This document shows positions 14,591 to 29,173 of a stretch of 64,000 nt of DNA, piece after piece (the stretch's first letter is position 1; each line of letters begins with the position of its first letter). Both the position numbers and the translations under genes were made by a program. The stretch spans positions 124,001 to 188,000 of the forward strand of contig NW_027488848.1 in the NCBI RefSeq assembly GCF_050948215.1, read 5' to 3'. This stretch comes from Halictus rubicundus (taxonomy: Eukaryota; Arthropoda; Insecta; Hymenoptera; Halictidae). The notes beneath the pieces are model-generated. The model was not told the DNA's origin, did not search any database, and was given only the letters and a program-made list of their open reading frames with translations.

Positions 14591-17500
14591 GATTCGATAT
14601 TATAGAGGAGAGGATCGAATAGAGGAAAGGATATGGGATTGGATAGGATAGAGGATAGGATAGGATACAGGATAGGATAGAGGATAGGATAGAGGATTGG
14701 ATAGGATAGTGGATAATATAGGATAGAGGATAGGATAGGGGATTGGATAGGATAGAAGATAGGAGACGATAGAGGATAGGATTGGATAGAGGATAGGATA
14801 GGATAGAGGATAGGATTGGATAGAGGATAGGATAAGATAGAGGATCGGATAGGATCGGATAGAATATAGAATAGGATAGAGGATAGGATATTATAGAGGA
14901 TAGGGTAGGATAGAGGATAGGATAGGATACAGGATAGGGTAGGATAGAGGATAGGATAGGATAGAGGATAGGATAGGATAGAGGATTGGAGTGTATAGAG
15001 GCTAGGATATAGGATTGGATAGGATAGAGGATAGGATACGATAGTGGATAGGACAGAGGATAGGAAAGGATAGGATAGAGGATAGGATAGAGGATTGGAT
15101 ACGATAGAGGATAGGATAGGATAGAGGATAGGATAGGATAGAGGATAGGATAGGATAGACGATAGGATAGGACAGAGGATAGGATAGAGAATGTGAAAGG
15201 ATAGAGGATAGGATAGGATAGAGGATAGAATAGAGGATAGGATAGGGGAATGGATAGGATAGTTGATACGATAGAATAGAGAATAGGATAGGATGGATGA
15301 TATTATAGGATAGAGCACAGGATAGGATAGAGGATTCGATATTATAGAGGAGAGGATCGAATAGAGGAAAGGATAGGGGATTGGATAGGATAGAGGATAG
15401 GATAGGATACAGGATAGGATAGAGGATAGGATAGAGGATTGGATAGGATAGTGGATAATATAGGATAGAGGATAGGATAGGGGATTGGATAGGATAGAAG
15501 ATAGGAGACGATAGAGGATAGGATAGGATAGATGATAGGATAGAGGATAGGATAGAGAATAGAACAGGATAGAGGATAGGATAGGATAGATGATATTATA
15601 GGATAGAGGATAGGATAGGACAGAGGATAGAATAGGTTGGAGGATAGGATAGGGGATTGGATAGGATAGAGGATAGGAGACGATAGAGGATAGGATAGGG
15701 GATTGGATAGGATAGAGGATAGGATACGATAGAGGATAGGATAGGATAGAGGATAGGATAGAGGATAGGATAGGGGATAGGATAGAGGATTGGATAGGAT
15801 AGAGGATAGGATAGGATAGAGGATAGGATAGGATAGCGGATAGGATAGGATATAGGATTGGATAGGATGGAGGATAGGATAGGTTAGAGGATAGGATAGG
15901 ATAGAGGATAGGATAGGATAGAGGATAGGATAGGATAGAGGATAGGATAGGATAGGATAGAGGATAGGATAGGATAGGATAGAGGATAGGATAGGATAGA
16001 GGATATGATAGGATAGAGGATAGGATAGGATAGAGGATAGGATAGGATAGAGGATAGGATATTATAGAGGATAGGATAGGACAGAGGATAGGATAGGATA
16101 GAGGATAGGATAGGATAGAGGATAGGATAGGATAGAGGATAGGATAGGATAGATGATATTATAGGATAGAGGATAGGATAGGACAGAGGATAGAATAGGT
16201 TGGAGGATAGGATAGGGGATTGGATAGGATAGAGGATAGGAGACGATAGAGGATAGGATAGGGGATTGGATAGGATAGAGGATAGGATACGATAGAGGAT
16301 AGGATAGGATAGAGGATAGGATAGAGGATAGGATAGGGGATAGGATAGAGGATTGGATAGGATAGAGGATAGGATAGGATAGAGGATAGGATAGGATAGC
16401 GGATAGGATAGGATATAGGATTGGATAGGATGGAGGATAGGATAGGTTAGAGGATAGGATAGGATAGGATAGAGGATAGGATAGGATAGATGATATGATA
16501 GGATAGAGGATAGGATAGGATAGAGGATAGGATAGGATAGGATAGAGGATAGGATAGGATAGGATAGAGGATAGGATAGGATAGAGGATATGATAGGATA
16601 GAGGATAGGATAGGATAGAGGATAGGATAGGATAGCGGATAGGATAGGGTAGAGTATAGAATAGGATAGAGGATAGGATAGGATAGAGGATAGAATAGGA
16701 ATGAGGATAGGATAGGATAGAGGATAGAATAAGATAGAGGATCGGATAGGATCGGATAGAATATAGAATAGGATAGAGGATAGGATAGGATAGAGGGTAG
16801 GATAGGATAGAGGATAGGACAGGATAGAGGATAGGATAGGATTGAGGATAGGATAGGATAGAGGATAGGATAGGATAGAGGATTGGAGTGTATAGAGGCT
16901 AGGATATAGGATTGGATAGGATAGAGGATAGGATACGATAGTGGATAGGACAGAGGATAGGATAGGATAGAGGATAGGATAGAGGATTGGATAGGATAGA
17001 GGATAGGATAGGATAGAGGATAGGATAGGACAGAGGATAGGATAGGATAGAGGATAGGATAGGATAGAGGATTGGAGTGTATAGAGGCTAGGATATAGGA
17101 TTTGATAGGATAGAGGATAGGATACGATAGTGGATAGGACAGAGGATAGGATAGGATAGGATAGAGGATAGGATAGAGGATTGGATAGGATAGAGGATAG
17201 GATAGGATAGAGGATAGGATAGGATAGAGGATAGGATAGGATAGACGATAGGATAGGACAGAGGATAGGATAGAGAATGTGAAAGGATAGAGGATAGGAT
17301 AGGATAGAGGATAGAATAGAGGATAGGATAGGGGAATGGATAGGATAGTTGATACGATAGAATAGAGAATAGGATAGGATGGATGATATTATAGGATAGA
17401 GCACAGGATAGGATAGAGGATTCGATATTATAGAGGAGAGGATCGAATAGAGGAAAGGATATGGGATTGGATAGGATAGAGGATAGGATAGGATACAGGA

Positions 17501-19698
17501 TAGGATAGAGGATAGGATAGAGGATTGGATAGGATAGTGGATAATATAGGATAGAGGATAGGATAGGGGATTGGATAGGATAGAAGATAGGAGACGATAG
17601 AGGATAGGATTGGATAGAGGATAGGATAGGATAGAGGATAGGATTGGATAGAGGATAGGATAAGATAGAGGATCGGATAGAATCGGATAGAATATAGAAT
17701 AGGATAGAGGATAGGATATTATAGAGGATAGGGTAGGATAGAGGATAGGATAGGATACAGGATAGGGTAGGATAGAGGATAGGATAGGATAGAGGATAGG
17801 ATAGGATAGAGGATTGGAGTGTATAGAGGCTAGGATATAGGATTGGATAGGATAGAGGATAGGATACGATAGTGGATAGGACAGAGGATAGGAAAGGATA
17901 GGATAGAGGATAGGATAGAGGATTGGATACGATAGAGGATAGGATAGGATAGAGGATAGGATAGGATAGAGGATAGGATAGGATAGAGGATAGGATAGGA
18001 TAGACGATAGGATAGGACAGAGGATAGGATAGAGAATGTGAAAGGATAGAGGATAGGATAGGATAGAGGATAGAATAGAGGATAGGATAGGGGAATGGAT
18101 AGGATAGTTGATACGATAGAATAGAGAATAGGATAGGATGGATGATATTATAGGATAGAGCACAGGATAGGATAGAGGATTCGATATTATAGAGGAGAGG
18201 ATCGAATAGAGGAAAGGATAGGGGATTGGATAGGATAGAGGATAGGATAGGATACAGGATAGGATAGAGGATAGGATAGAGGATTGGATAGGATAGTGGA
18301 TAATATAGGATAGAGGATAGGATAGGGGATTGGATAGGATAGAAGATAGGAGACGATAGAGGATAGGATAGGATAGATGATAGGATAGAGGATAGGATAG
18401 AGAATAGAACAGGATAGAGGATAGGATAGGATAGATGATATTATAGGATAGAGGATAGGATAGGACAGAGGATAGAATAGGTTGGAGGATAGGATAGGGG
18501 ATTGGATAGGATAGAGGATAGGAGACGATAGAGGATAGGATAGGGGATTGGATAGGATAGAGGATAGGATACGATAGAGGATAGGATAGGATAGAGGATA
18601 GGATAGAGGATAGGATAGGGGATAGGATAGAGGATTGGATAGGATAGAGGATAGGATAGGATAGAGGATAGGATAGGATAGCGGATAGGATAGGATATAG
18701 GATTGGATAGGATGGAGGATAGGATAGGTTAGAGGATAGGATAGGATAGAGGATAGGATAGGATAGAGGATAGGATAGGATAGAGGATAGGATAGGATAG
18801 GATAGAGGATAGGATAGGATAGGATAGAGGATAGGATAGGATAGAGGATATGATAGGATAGAGGATAGGATAGGATAGAGGATAGGATAGGATAGCGGAT
18901 AGGATAGGGTAGAGTATAGAATAGGATAGAGGATAGGATAGGATAGAGGATAGAATAGGAATGAGGATAGGATAGGATAGAGGATAGGATAAGATAGAGG
19001 ATCGGATAGGATCGGATAGAATATAGAATAGGATAGAGGATAGGATAGGATAGAGGGTAGGATAGGATAGAGGATAGGACAGGATAGAGGATAGGATAGG
19101 ATTGAGGATAGGATAGGATAGAGGATAGGATAGGATAGAGGATTGGAGTGTATAGAGGCTAGGATATAGGATTGGGTAGGATAGAGGATAGGATACGATA
19201 GTGGATAGGACAGAGGATAGGATAGGATAGAGGATAGGATAGAGGATTGGATAGGATAGAGGATAGGATAGGATAGAGGATAGGATAGGACAGAGGATAG
19301 GATAGGATAGACGATAGGATAGGATAGGATAGAGGATAGGATAGGATAGAGGATAGGATAGGACAGAGGATAGGATAGGATAGACGATAGGATAGGATAG
19401 GATAGAGGATAGGATAGGATAGAGGATAGGATAGGATAGAGGATAGGATAGGATAGAGGATAGGATAGGATAGAGGATAGGATAGGATAGAGGATAGGAT
19501 AGGATAGAGGATAGGATAGGATAGAGGATAGGATAGGATAGAGGATAGGATAGAGAATGTGAAAGGATAGAGGATAGGATAGGATAGAGGATAGAATAGA
19601 GGATAGGATAGGGGAATGGATAGGATAGTTGATACGATAGGATAGAGAATAGAATAGGATGGATGATATTATAGGATAGAGCACAGGATAGGATAGAG
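14591..19698 (+). repeat. Second A-type tandem pair (about 2.8 and 2.3 kb)
   Basis: Landmarks at 14591, 15333, 17419, 18178 and 19699 give sub-block lengths of 742, 2086, 759 and 1521 bp. This is the same short/long alternation as at 5947-10297. The differences in length come mostly from gained or lost 17-bp units and from larger block deletions. Confidence 0.75.
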
Positions 19699-22600
19699 GA
19701 TTCGATATTATAGAGGAGAGGATCGAATAGAGGAAAGGATAGGGGATTGGATAGGATAGAGGATAGGATAGGATACAGGATAGGATAGAGGATACGATAG
19801 AGGATTGGATAGGATAGTGGATAGGATAGATGATAGGATAGGATAGAGGATAGGATAGGATAGGGGATAGGATAGAGGATAGGATAGTGGATTGTATAGT
19901 ATAGAGGAAAGGAGACGATAGAGGATAGGATAGGTTAGAGGATAGGATAGGATAGAGGATAGGATAGGATAGAGGATAGGATAGGATAGAGGATAGGATA
20001 GGATAGGATAGAGGATAGGATAGGATAGAGGATAGGATAGGATAGAGGATAGGATAGGATAGAGGATAGGATAGGATAGAGGATAGGATATTATAGAGGA
20101 TAGGATAGGATAGAGGATAGGATTGGATTGAGGATAGGATAGGATTGAGGATAGGATAGAGGATAGGATAGAGGATCGGATAGGGGATAGGATAGAGGAT
20201 TGGATAGGATAGAGGATAGGATATGATAGAGGATAGGATAGGATAGAGGATAGGATAGGATAGCGGATAGAATAGGATATAGGATTGGATAGGATGGAGG
20301 ATAGGATAGGATAGGGGATAGGATAGGATACAGGATTGGATAGGCTAGAGGATAGGATAGGATAGGATAGAGGATAGGATAGGATAGAGGATAGGATAGG
20401 ATGGAGGATAGGATAGGATAGAGGAGAGGATAGGATAGAGGATAGGATAGGATAGAGGATAGGATAGGATAGAGGATAGGATATTATAGAGGATAGGATA
20501 GGACAGAGGATAGGATAGGATAGAGGATAGGATAGGATAGAGGATAGGATAGGATAGAGGATAGGATAGGATAGAGGATAGGAAAGGATAGAGGATAGGA
20601 TTGGATAGAGGATAGGATAGGATAGAGGATAGGATAGGATAGAGGATAGGATAGGATAGGATAGAGGATAGGATAGGATAGAGGATAGGATAGGATAGAG
20701 GATAGGATATTATAGAGGATAGGATAGGATAGAGGATAGGATAGGATAGAGGATAGGATAGGATAGAGGATAGGATAGGATAGAGGATAGGATAGGATAG
20801 AGGATAGGATAGGATAGAGGATTGGAGTGTATAGAGGATAGGATATAGGATTGGATAGGATAGAGGATAGGATACGATAGTGGATAGGAGAGAGGATAGG
20901 ATAGGATAGAGGATTGGAGTGTATAGAGGATAGGATAGAGGGTAGGATAGGATAGAGGATAGCATAGGATGGAGGATAGGATAGGATAGAGGAGAGGATA
21001 GGATAGAGGATAGGATAGGATATAGGATAGGATAGGAAAGAGGATAGGATAGAATAGAGGATAGGATATTATAGAGGATAGGATAGGACAGAGGATAGGA
21101 TAGGATAGAGGATAGGATAGGAAAGAGGATAGGATAGGATAGAGGATAGGATAGGATAGAGGATAGGATAGGATGGAGGATAGGATAGGATAGAGGAGAG
21201 GAGAGGATAGAGGATAGGATAGGATAGAGGATAGGATAGGATAGAGGATAGGATATTATAGAGGATAGGATAGGACAGAGGATAGGATAGGATAGAGGAT
21301 AGGATAGGATAGAGGATAGGATAGGATAGAGGATAGGATAGGATAGAGGATAGGATAGGATAGAGGTTAGGATAGGATAGAGGATAGGATTGGATAGAGG
21401 ATTGGATAGGATAGAGGATAGGATAGGATAGAGGATAGGATAGGATAGAGGATATTATAGGATAGAGGATAGGATAGGATAGAGGATTGGATATTATAGA
21501 GGATATGGTAGGATAGAGGATAGGATAGGATAGAGGATAGGATAGGATAGAGGATTGGAGTGTATAGAGGCTAGGATATAGGATTGGATAGGATAGAGGA
21601 TAGGATAGGATAGAGGATAGGATAGGATAGAGGATAGGATAGGATAGAGGATAGGATAGAGAATGTGAAAGGATAGAGGATAGGATAGGATAGAGGATAG
21701 AATAGAGGATAGGATAGGGGAATGGATAGGATAGTTGATACGATAGGATAGAGAATAGGATAGGATGGATGATATTATAGGATAGAGCACAGGATAGGAT
21801 AGAGGATTCGATATTATAGAGGAAAGGATAGGGGATTGGATAGGATAGAGGATAGGATAGGATAGAGGATAGGATAGAGGATTGGATAGGATAGTGGATA
21901 ATATAGGATAGAGGATAGGATAGGGGATTGGATAGGATAGAAGATAGGAGACGATAGAGGATAGGATAGGATAGATGATAGGATAGAGGATAGGATAGGG
22001 TAGAGTATAGAATAGGATGGAGGATAGGATAGGATAGAGGATAGGATAGGAATGAGGATAGGATAGGATAGAGGATAGGATAAGATAGAGGATCGGATAG
22101 GATCGGATAGAATATAGAATAGGATAGAGGATAGGATAGGATAGAGGATAGGATAGAGGATAGGATAGAGGATAGGATAGGGGATAGGATAGAGGATTGG
22201 ATAGGATAGAGGATAGGATAGGATAGAGGATAGAATAGGATAGCGGATAGGATAGGATATAGGATTGTATAGGATGGAGGATAGGATAGGTTAGAGGATA
22301 GGATAGGATAGAGGATAGGATAGGATAGAGGATAGGATAGGATAGGATAGAGGATAGGATAGCATAGGATAGAGGATAGGATAAGATGGAGGATAGGATA
22401 GGATAGAGGAGAGGATAGGATAGAGGATAGGATAGGATAGAGGATAGGATATTATAGAGGATAGGATAGGACAGAGGATAGGATAGGATCGAGGATAGGA
22501 TAGGATAGAGGATAGGATAGGATAGAGGATAGGATGGGATAGAGGATAGGATAGGATAGAGGATAGGATAGGATAGAGGATAGGATTGGATAGAGGATAG

Positions 22601-23630
22601 GATAGGATAGAGAATAGGATAGGATAGAGGATAGGATATTATAGAGGATTCGATATTATAGAGGAGAGGATCGAATAGAGGAAAGGATAGGGGATTGGAT
22701 AGGATAGAGGCTAGGATAGGATACAGGATAGGATAGAGGATAGGATAGAGGATTGGATAGGATAGTGGATAATATAGGATAGAGGATAGGATAGGGGATT
22801 GGATAGGATAGAAGATAGGAGACGATAGAGGATAGGATAGGATAGATGATAGGATAGAGGATAGGATAGAGAATAGAACAGGATAGAGGATAGGATAGGA
22901 TAGATGATATTATAGGATAGAGGATAGGATAGGACAGAGGATAGAATAGGTTGGAGGATAGGATAGGGGATTGGATAGGATAGAGGATAGGAGACGATAG
23001 AGGACAGGATAGGGGATTGGATAGGATAGAGGATAGGATACGATAGAGGATAGGATAGGATAGAGGATAGGATAGAGGATAGGATAGGGGATAGGATAGA
23101 GGATTGGATAGGATAGAGGATAGGATAGGATAGAGGATAGGATAGGATAGCGGATAGGATAGGATATAGGATTGGATAGGATGGAGGATAGGATAGGTTA
23201 GAGGATAGGATAGGATAGAGGATAGGATAGGATAGAGGATAGGATAGGATAGAGGATAGGATAGGATAGAGGAGAGGATAGGATGGAGGATAGGATAGGA
23301 TAGGATAGAGGATAGGATAGGATAGGATAGAGGATAGGATAGGATAGAGGATATGATAGGATAGAGGATAGGATAGGATAGAGGATAGGATAGGATAGCG
23401 GATAGGATAGGGTAGAGTATAGAATAGGATAGAGGATAGAATAGGAATGAGGATAGGATAGGATAGAGGATAGGATAAGATAGAGGATCGGATGGGATCG
23501 GATAGAATATAGAATAGGATAGAGGATAGGATAGGATAGAGGGTAGGATAGGATAGAGGATAGGATAGGATTGAGGATAGGATAGGATAGAGGATAGGAT
23601 AGGATAGAGGATAGAATAGAGGATAGGATA

Positions 23631-25472
23631 GGGGAATGGATAGGATAGTTGATACGATAGGATAGAGAATAGAATAGGATGGATGATATTATAGGATAGA
23701 GCACAGGATAGGATAGAGGATTCGATATTATAGAGGAGAGGATCGAATAGAGGAAAGGATAGGGGATTGGATAGGATAGAGGATAGGATAGGATACAGGA
23801 TAGGATAGAGGATAGGATAGAGGATTGGATAGGATAGTGGATAGGATAGATGATAGGATAGGATAGAGGATAGGATAGGATAGGGGAAAGGATAGAGGAT
23901 AGGATAGTGGATTGTATAGGAGAGAGGAAAGGAGACGATAGAGGATAGGATAGGTTAGAGGATAGGATAGGATAGAGGATAGGATAGGATAGAGGATAGG
24001 ATAGGATAGAGGATAGGATAGGATAGAGGATAGGATAGGATAGAGGATAGGATAGGATAGAGGATAGGATATTATAGAGGATAGGATAGTGGATTGTATA
24101 GGATAGAGGACAGAAGACGATAGTGGATAGGTTAGGATAGAGGATAGGATAGGGTAGAGGATAGGATAGGATAGAGGATAGGATAGGATAGAGGATAGGA
24201 TAGGATAGAGGATAGGATAGGATAGAGGATCGGATAGGGGATTGGATAGGATAGAGGATAGGATAGGATAGAGGATAGGATAGGATTGAGGATAGTATAG
24301 GATAGAGCAAAGGATAGGATAGAGGATCGGATAGGTGATTGGATAGGATAGAGGATAGGATAGGATAGAGGATAGGATAGGATTGAGGATAGTATAGGAT
24401 AGAGGATAGGATACGATAGAGTATAAGATAGGATAGAGGATAGGATGGGATAGAGGATAGGATAGGATAGAGGATAGGATAGGATAGAGGATAGTATAGG
24501 ATAGAGGATAGGATAGAGGATAGGATAGAGGATAGGATAGAGGATAGGATAGGGGAATGGATAGGATAGTTGATACGATAGGATAGAGAATAGAATAGGA
24601 TGGATGATATTATAGGATAGAGCACAGGATAGGATAGAGGATTCGATATTATAGAGGAGAGGATCGAATAGAGGAAAGGATAGGGGATTGGATAGGATAG
24701 AGGATAGGATAGGATACAGGATAGGATAGAGGATAGGATAGAGGATTGGATAGGATAGTGGATAGGATAGATGATAGGATAGGATAGAGGATAGGATAGG
24801 ATAGGGGAAAGGATAGAGGATAGGATAGTGGATTGTATAGGAGAGAGGAAAGGAGACGATAGAGGATAGGATAGGTTAGAGGATAGGATAGGATAGAGGA
24901 TAGGATAGGATAGAGGATAGGATAGGATAGAGGATAGGATAGGATAGAGGATAGGATAGGATAGAGGATAGGATAGGATAGAGGATAGGATATTATAGAG
25001 GATAGGATAGTGGATTGTATAGGATAGAGGACAGAAGACGATAGTGGATAGGTTAGGATAGAGGATAGGATAGGGTAGAGGATAGGATAGGATAGAGGAT
25101 AGGATAGGATAGAGGATAGGATAGGATAGAGGATAGGATAGGATAGAGGATCGGATAGGGGATTGGATAGGATAGAGGATAGGATAGGATAGAGGATAGG
25201 ATAGGATTGAGGATAGTATAGGATAGAGCAAAGGATAGGATAGAGGATCGGATAGGTGATTGGATAGGATAGAGGATAGGATAGGATAGAGGATAGGATA
25301 GGATTGAGGATAGTATAGGATAGAGGATAGGATACGATAGAGTATAAGATAGGATAGAGGATAGGATGGGATAGAGGATAGGATAGGATAGAGGATAGGA
25401 TAGGATAGAGGATAGTATAGGATAGAGGATAGGATAGAGGATAGGATAGAGGATAGGATAGAGGATAGGATA
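23631..25472 (+). repeat. 921-bp near-identical tandem duplication
   Basis: The GGGGAATGG marker lies at 23631 and again at 24552. The GATTCG landmark lies at 23719 and 24640. The order of all intervening variants is preserved: GGAGAGAGGAAAGGAGACG, GATATTATAGAGG, GTGGATTGTATAGG, ACAGAAGACG, GGATCGGATAGGGG and GAGCAAAGG. It looks like one recent unequal-exchange event. Confidence 0.85.
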
Positions 25473-26109
25473 GGATAGAGGATAGAATAGGATAGAGGAT
25501 AGGATAGGATAGAGGATAGGATAGGATAGAGGATAGGATAGGATAGAGGATAGGATATAGGATTGGATAGGATAGAGGATAGAATAGGATAGAGGATAGG
25601 ATAGGATAGAGGATAGGATAGGATAGAGGATAGGATAGGATAGAGGATAGGATATAGGATTGGATAGGATAGAGGATAGGATACGATAGTGGATAGGATA
25701 CATGATAGGATAGGATAGAAGATAGGTTAGGATAGAGGATAGGATAGGATAGAGGATAGGATAGAGGATAGGATAGTGGATTGTATAGGATAGAGGACAG
25801 GAGACGATAGAGGATAGGATAGGTTAGACGATAGGATAGGATAGAGGATAGGATCGGATAGAGGATAGGATAGGATAGAGGATAGGATAGAGGATAGGAT
25901 AGAGGATAGGATAGCGGATAGGATAGAGGATAGGATAGAGGATAGGATAGGTTAGACGATAGGATAGGATAGAGGATAGGATAGGATAGAGGATAGGATA
26001 TGATAGATGATAGGATAGAGGATAGGATAGAGGATAGGATAGAGGATAGTATAGGATAGAGGATAGGATAGGATAGAGGATAGGATAGGATAGAGGATAG
26101 GATAGGATA

Positions 26110-26181
26110 GAGGATAGGATAGAGGATAGGATAGAGGATAGGATAGAGGATAGGATAGAGGATAGGATAGAGGATAGGATA
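26110..26181 (+). repeat. Run of six 12-bp units (GAGGATAGGATA)
   Basis: Six consecutive 12-mers start at 26110, 26122, 26134, 26146, 26158 and 26170, with no 17-mer between them. Twelve bp is a whole number of codons, so the minus strand reads a repeating four-residue pattern here. The run recurs at 28080-28151 through the 1970-bp duplication. Confidence 0.85.
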
Positions 26182-28464
26182 GGATAGAGGATAGAATAGG
26201 ATAGAGGATAGGATAGGATAGAGGATAGGATAGGATAGGATAGAGGATAGGATAGGATAGAGGATAGGATATAGGATTGGATAGGATAGAGGATAGGATA
26301 CGATAGTGGATAGGATACATGATAGGATAGGATAGAAGATAGGTTAGGATAGAGGATAGGATAGGATAGAGGATAGGATAGAGGATAGGATAGGTTAGAC
26401 GATAGGATAGGATAGAGGATAGGATAGGATAGAGGATAGGATAGGATAGATGATAGGATAGAGGATAGGATAGAGGATAGGATAGAGGATAGGATAGTGG
26501 ATAGGATAGGATAGAGGATAGAATAGGATAGAGGATAGGATAGGATTGAGGATAGGATAGGATAGAGGATAGGATATTATAGAGGATAGGATAGGATAGA
26601 GGATAAGGTAGGATAGAGGATAGGATAGGATAGAGGGTAGGATAGGATAGGATAGAGGATAGGATAGGATAGAGGATAGGATAGGATAGAGGATATGATA
26701 GGATAGAGGATCGGATAGGGGATTGGATAGGATAGAGGATAGGAGACGATAGAGGATAGGATAGGTTAGACGATAGGATAGGATAGAGGATAGGATAGGA
26801 TAGAGGATAGGATACGATAGAGGATAGGATAGGATAGAGGATATGATAGGATAGAGGATCGGATAGGGGATTGGATAGGATAGAGGATAGGAGACGATAG
26901 AGGGTAGGATAGGTTAGACGATAGGATAGGATAGAGGATAGGATAGGATAGAGGATAGGATAGGATAGAGGATAGGATAGGATAGAGGATAGGATAGGAT
27001 AGAGGATAGGATAGGATAGAGGATAGGATAGGATAGAGGATAGGATAGGATAGAGGATAGGATAGGATAGAGGATAGGATATAGGATTGGATAGGATAGA
27101 GGATAGGATAGGATAGAGGATCGGATAGGGGATTGGATAGGATAGAGGATAGGATAGGATAGAGTATAGGATAGGATTGAGGATAGTATAGGATAGAGCA
27201 AAGGATAGGATAGAGGATCGGATAGGTGATTGGATAGGATAGAGGATAGGATAGGATAGAGGATAGGATAGGATTGAGGATAGTATAGGATAGAGGATAG
27301 GATACGATAGAGTATAAGATAGGATAGAGGATAGGATGGGATAGAGGATAGGATAGGATAGAGGATAGGATAGGATAGAGGATAGTATAGGATAGAGGAT
27401 AGGATAGAGGATAGGATAGAGGATAGGATAGGATAGAGGATAGAATAGGATAGAGGATAGGATAGGATAGAGGATAGGATAGGATAGAGGATAGGATAGG
27501 ATAGAGGATAGGATATAGGATTGGATAGGATAGAGGATAGAATAGGATAGAGGATAGGATAGGATAGAGGATAGGATAGGATAGAGGATAGGATAGGATA
27601 GAGGATAGGATATAGGATAGGATATAGGATTGGATAGGATAGAGGATAGGATACGATAGTGGATAGGATACATGATAGGATAGGATAGAAGATAGGTTAG
27701 GATAGAGGATAGGATAGGATAGAGGATAGGATAGAGGATAGGATAGTGGATTGTATAGGATAGAGGACAGGAGACGATAGAGGATAGGATAGGTTAGACG
27801 ATAGGATAGGATAGAGGATAGGATCAGATAGAGGATAGGATAGGATAGAGGATAGGATAGAGGATAGGATAGAGGATAGGATAGCGGATAGGATAGAGGA
27901 TAGGATAGAGGATAGGATAGGTTAGACGATAGGATAGGATAGAGGATAGGATAGGATAGAGGATAGGATAGGATAGATGATAGGATAGAGGATAGGATAG
28001 AGGATAGGATAGAGGATAGTATAGGATAGAGGATAGGATAGGATAGAGGATAGGATAGGATAGAGGATAGGATAGGATAGAGGATAGGATAGAGGATAGG
28101 ATAGAGGATAGGATAGAGGATAGGATAGAGGATAGGATAGAGGATAGGATAGGATAGAGGATAGAATAGGATAGAGGATAGGATAGGATAGAGGATAGGA
28201 TAGGATAGGATAGAGGATAGGATAGGATAGAGGATAGGATATAGGATTGGATAGGATAGAGGATAGGATACGATAGTGGATAGGATACATGATAGGATAG
28301 GATAGAAGATAGGTTAGGATAGAGGATAGGATAGGATAGAGGATAGGATAGAGGATAGGATAGTGGATTGTATAGGATAGAGGACAGGAGACGATAGAGG
28401 ATAGGATAGGTTAGACGATAGGATAGGATAGAGGATAGGATCGGATAGAGGATAGGATAGGATA

Positions 28465-28536
28465 GAGGATAGGATAGAGGATAGGATAGAGGATAGGATA
28501 GAGGATAGGATAGAGGATAGGATAGAGGATAGGATA
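28465..28536 (+). repeat. Run of six 12-bp units
   Basis: Six 12-mers start at 28465, 28477, 28489, 28501, 28513 and 28525, just before a GGTTAGACGATAGG marker. Confidence 0.85.
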
Positions 28537-29161
28537 GGTTAGACGATAGGATAGGATAGAGGATAGGATAGGATAGAGGATAGGATAGGATAGATGATAG
28601 GATAGAGGATAGGATAGAGGATAGGATAGAGGATAGGATAGAGGATAGGATAGGATAGAGGATAGAATAGGATAGAGGATAGGATAGGATTGAGGATAGG
28701 ATAGGATAGAGGATAGGATATTATAGAGGATAGGATAGGATAGAGGATAAGGTAGGATAGAGGATAGGATAGGATAGAGGGTAGGATAGGATAGGATAGA
28801 GGATAGGATAGGATAGAGGATAGGATAGGATAGAGGATATGATAGGATAGAGGATCGGATAGGGGATTGGATAGGATAGAGGATAGGAGACGATAGAGGA
28901 TAGGATAGGTTAGACGATAGGATAGGATAGAGGATAGGATAGGATAGAGGATAGGATACGATAGAGGATAGGATAGGATAGAGGATAGGATATAGGATTG
29001 GATAGGATAGAGGATAGGATACGATAGTGGATAGGATACATGATAGGATAGGATAGAAGATAGGATAGGATAGAGGATAGGATAGGATAGAGGATAGGAT
29101 AGAGGATAGGATAGTGGATTGTATAGGATAGAGGACAGGAGACGATAGAGGATAGGATAGG

Positions 29162-29173
29162 TTAGGGTTAGGG
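29162..29173 (+). other. TTAGGGTTAGGG motif 1
   Basis: Two perfect telomere-type hexamers sit in the context GGATAGGTTAGGGTTAGGG followed by TAGGATAGAGG. They replace the usual GGTTAGACGATAGG. TCTAGA follows 335 bp downstream (29497). Confidence 0.9.

Larger units (their letters stand above)
1..25472 (+). repeat. Satellite zone A: higher-order blocks with the GATTCGATATTATAG landmark
   Basis: A diagnostic variant beginning GATTCGATATTATAGAGGAG and running into GGATCGAATAGAGGAAAGG recurs at 124, 2941, 5947, 6723, 8091, 8867, 10298, 14591, 15333, 17419, 18178, 19699, 21805 (shortened), 22647, 23719 and 24640. It is preceded each time, except at 22647, by a GGGGAATGG / GTTGATACGATAG / GAGCACAGG string. 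Spacings include 2817, 3006, 776, 1368, 776, 1431, 742, 2086, 759, 1521 and 921 bp. The same landmark appears twice more, inside zone B (29901, 32041). A diverged form lies near 47880. Other zone A markers are GGATTGGAGTGTATAGAGG, GGCTAGAGG and GAATGTGAAAGG. Confidence 0.85.

Noticed and set aside
15884..19684. 1266-codon minus-strand open frame, and the many similar ones across 1,600-62,000, as genes
   Set aside because: The satellite tokens contain no stop on the minus strand in any frame, so long frames are expected by construction. Composition is a pure 17- or 4-residue repeat with no domain. Starts and stops are set by satellite variants shared between block copies.
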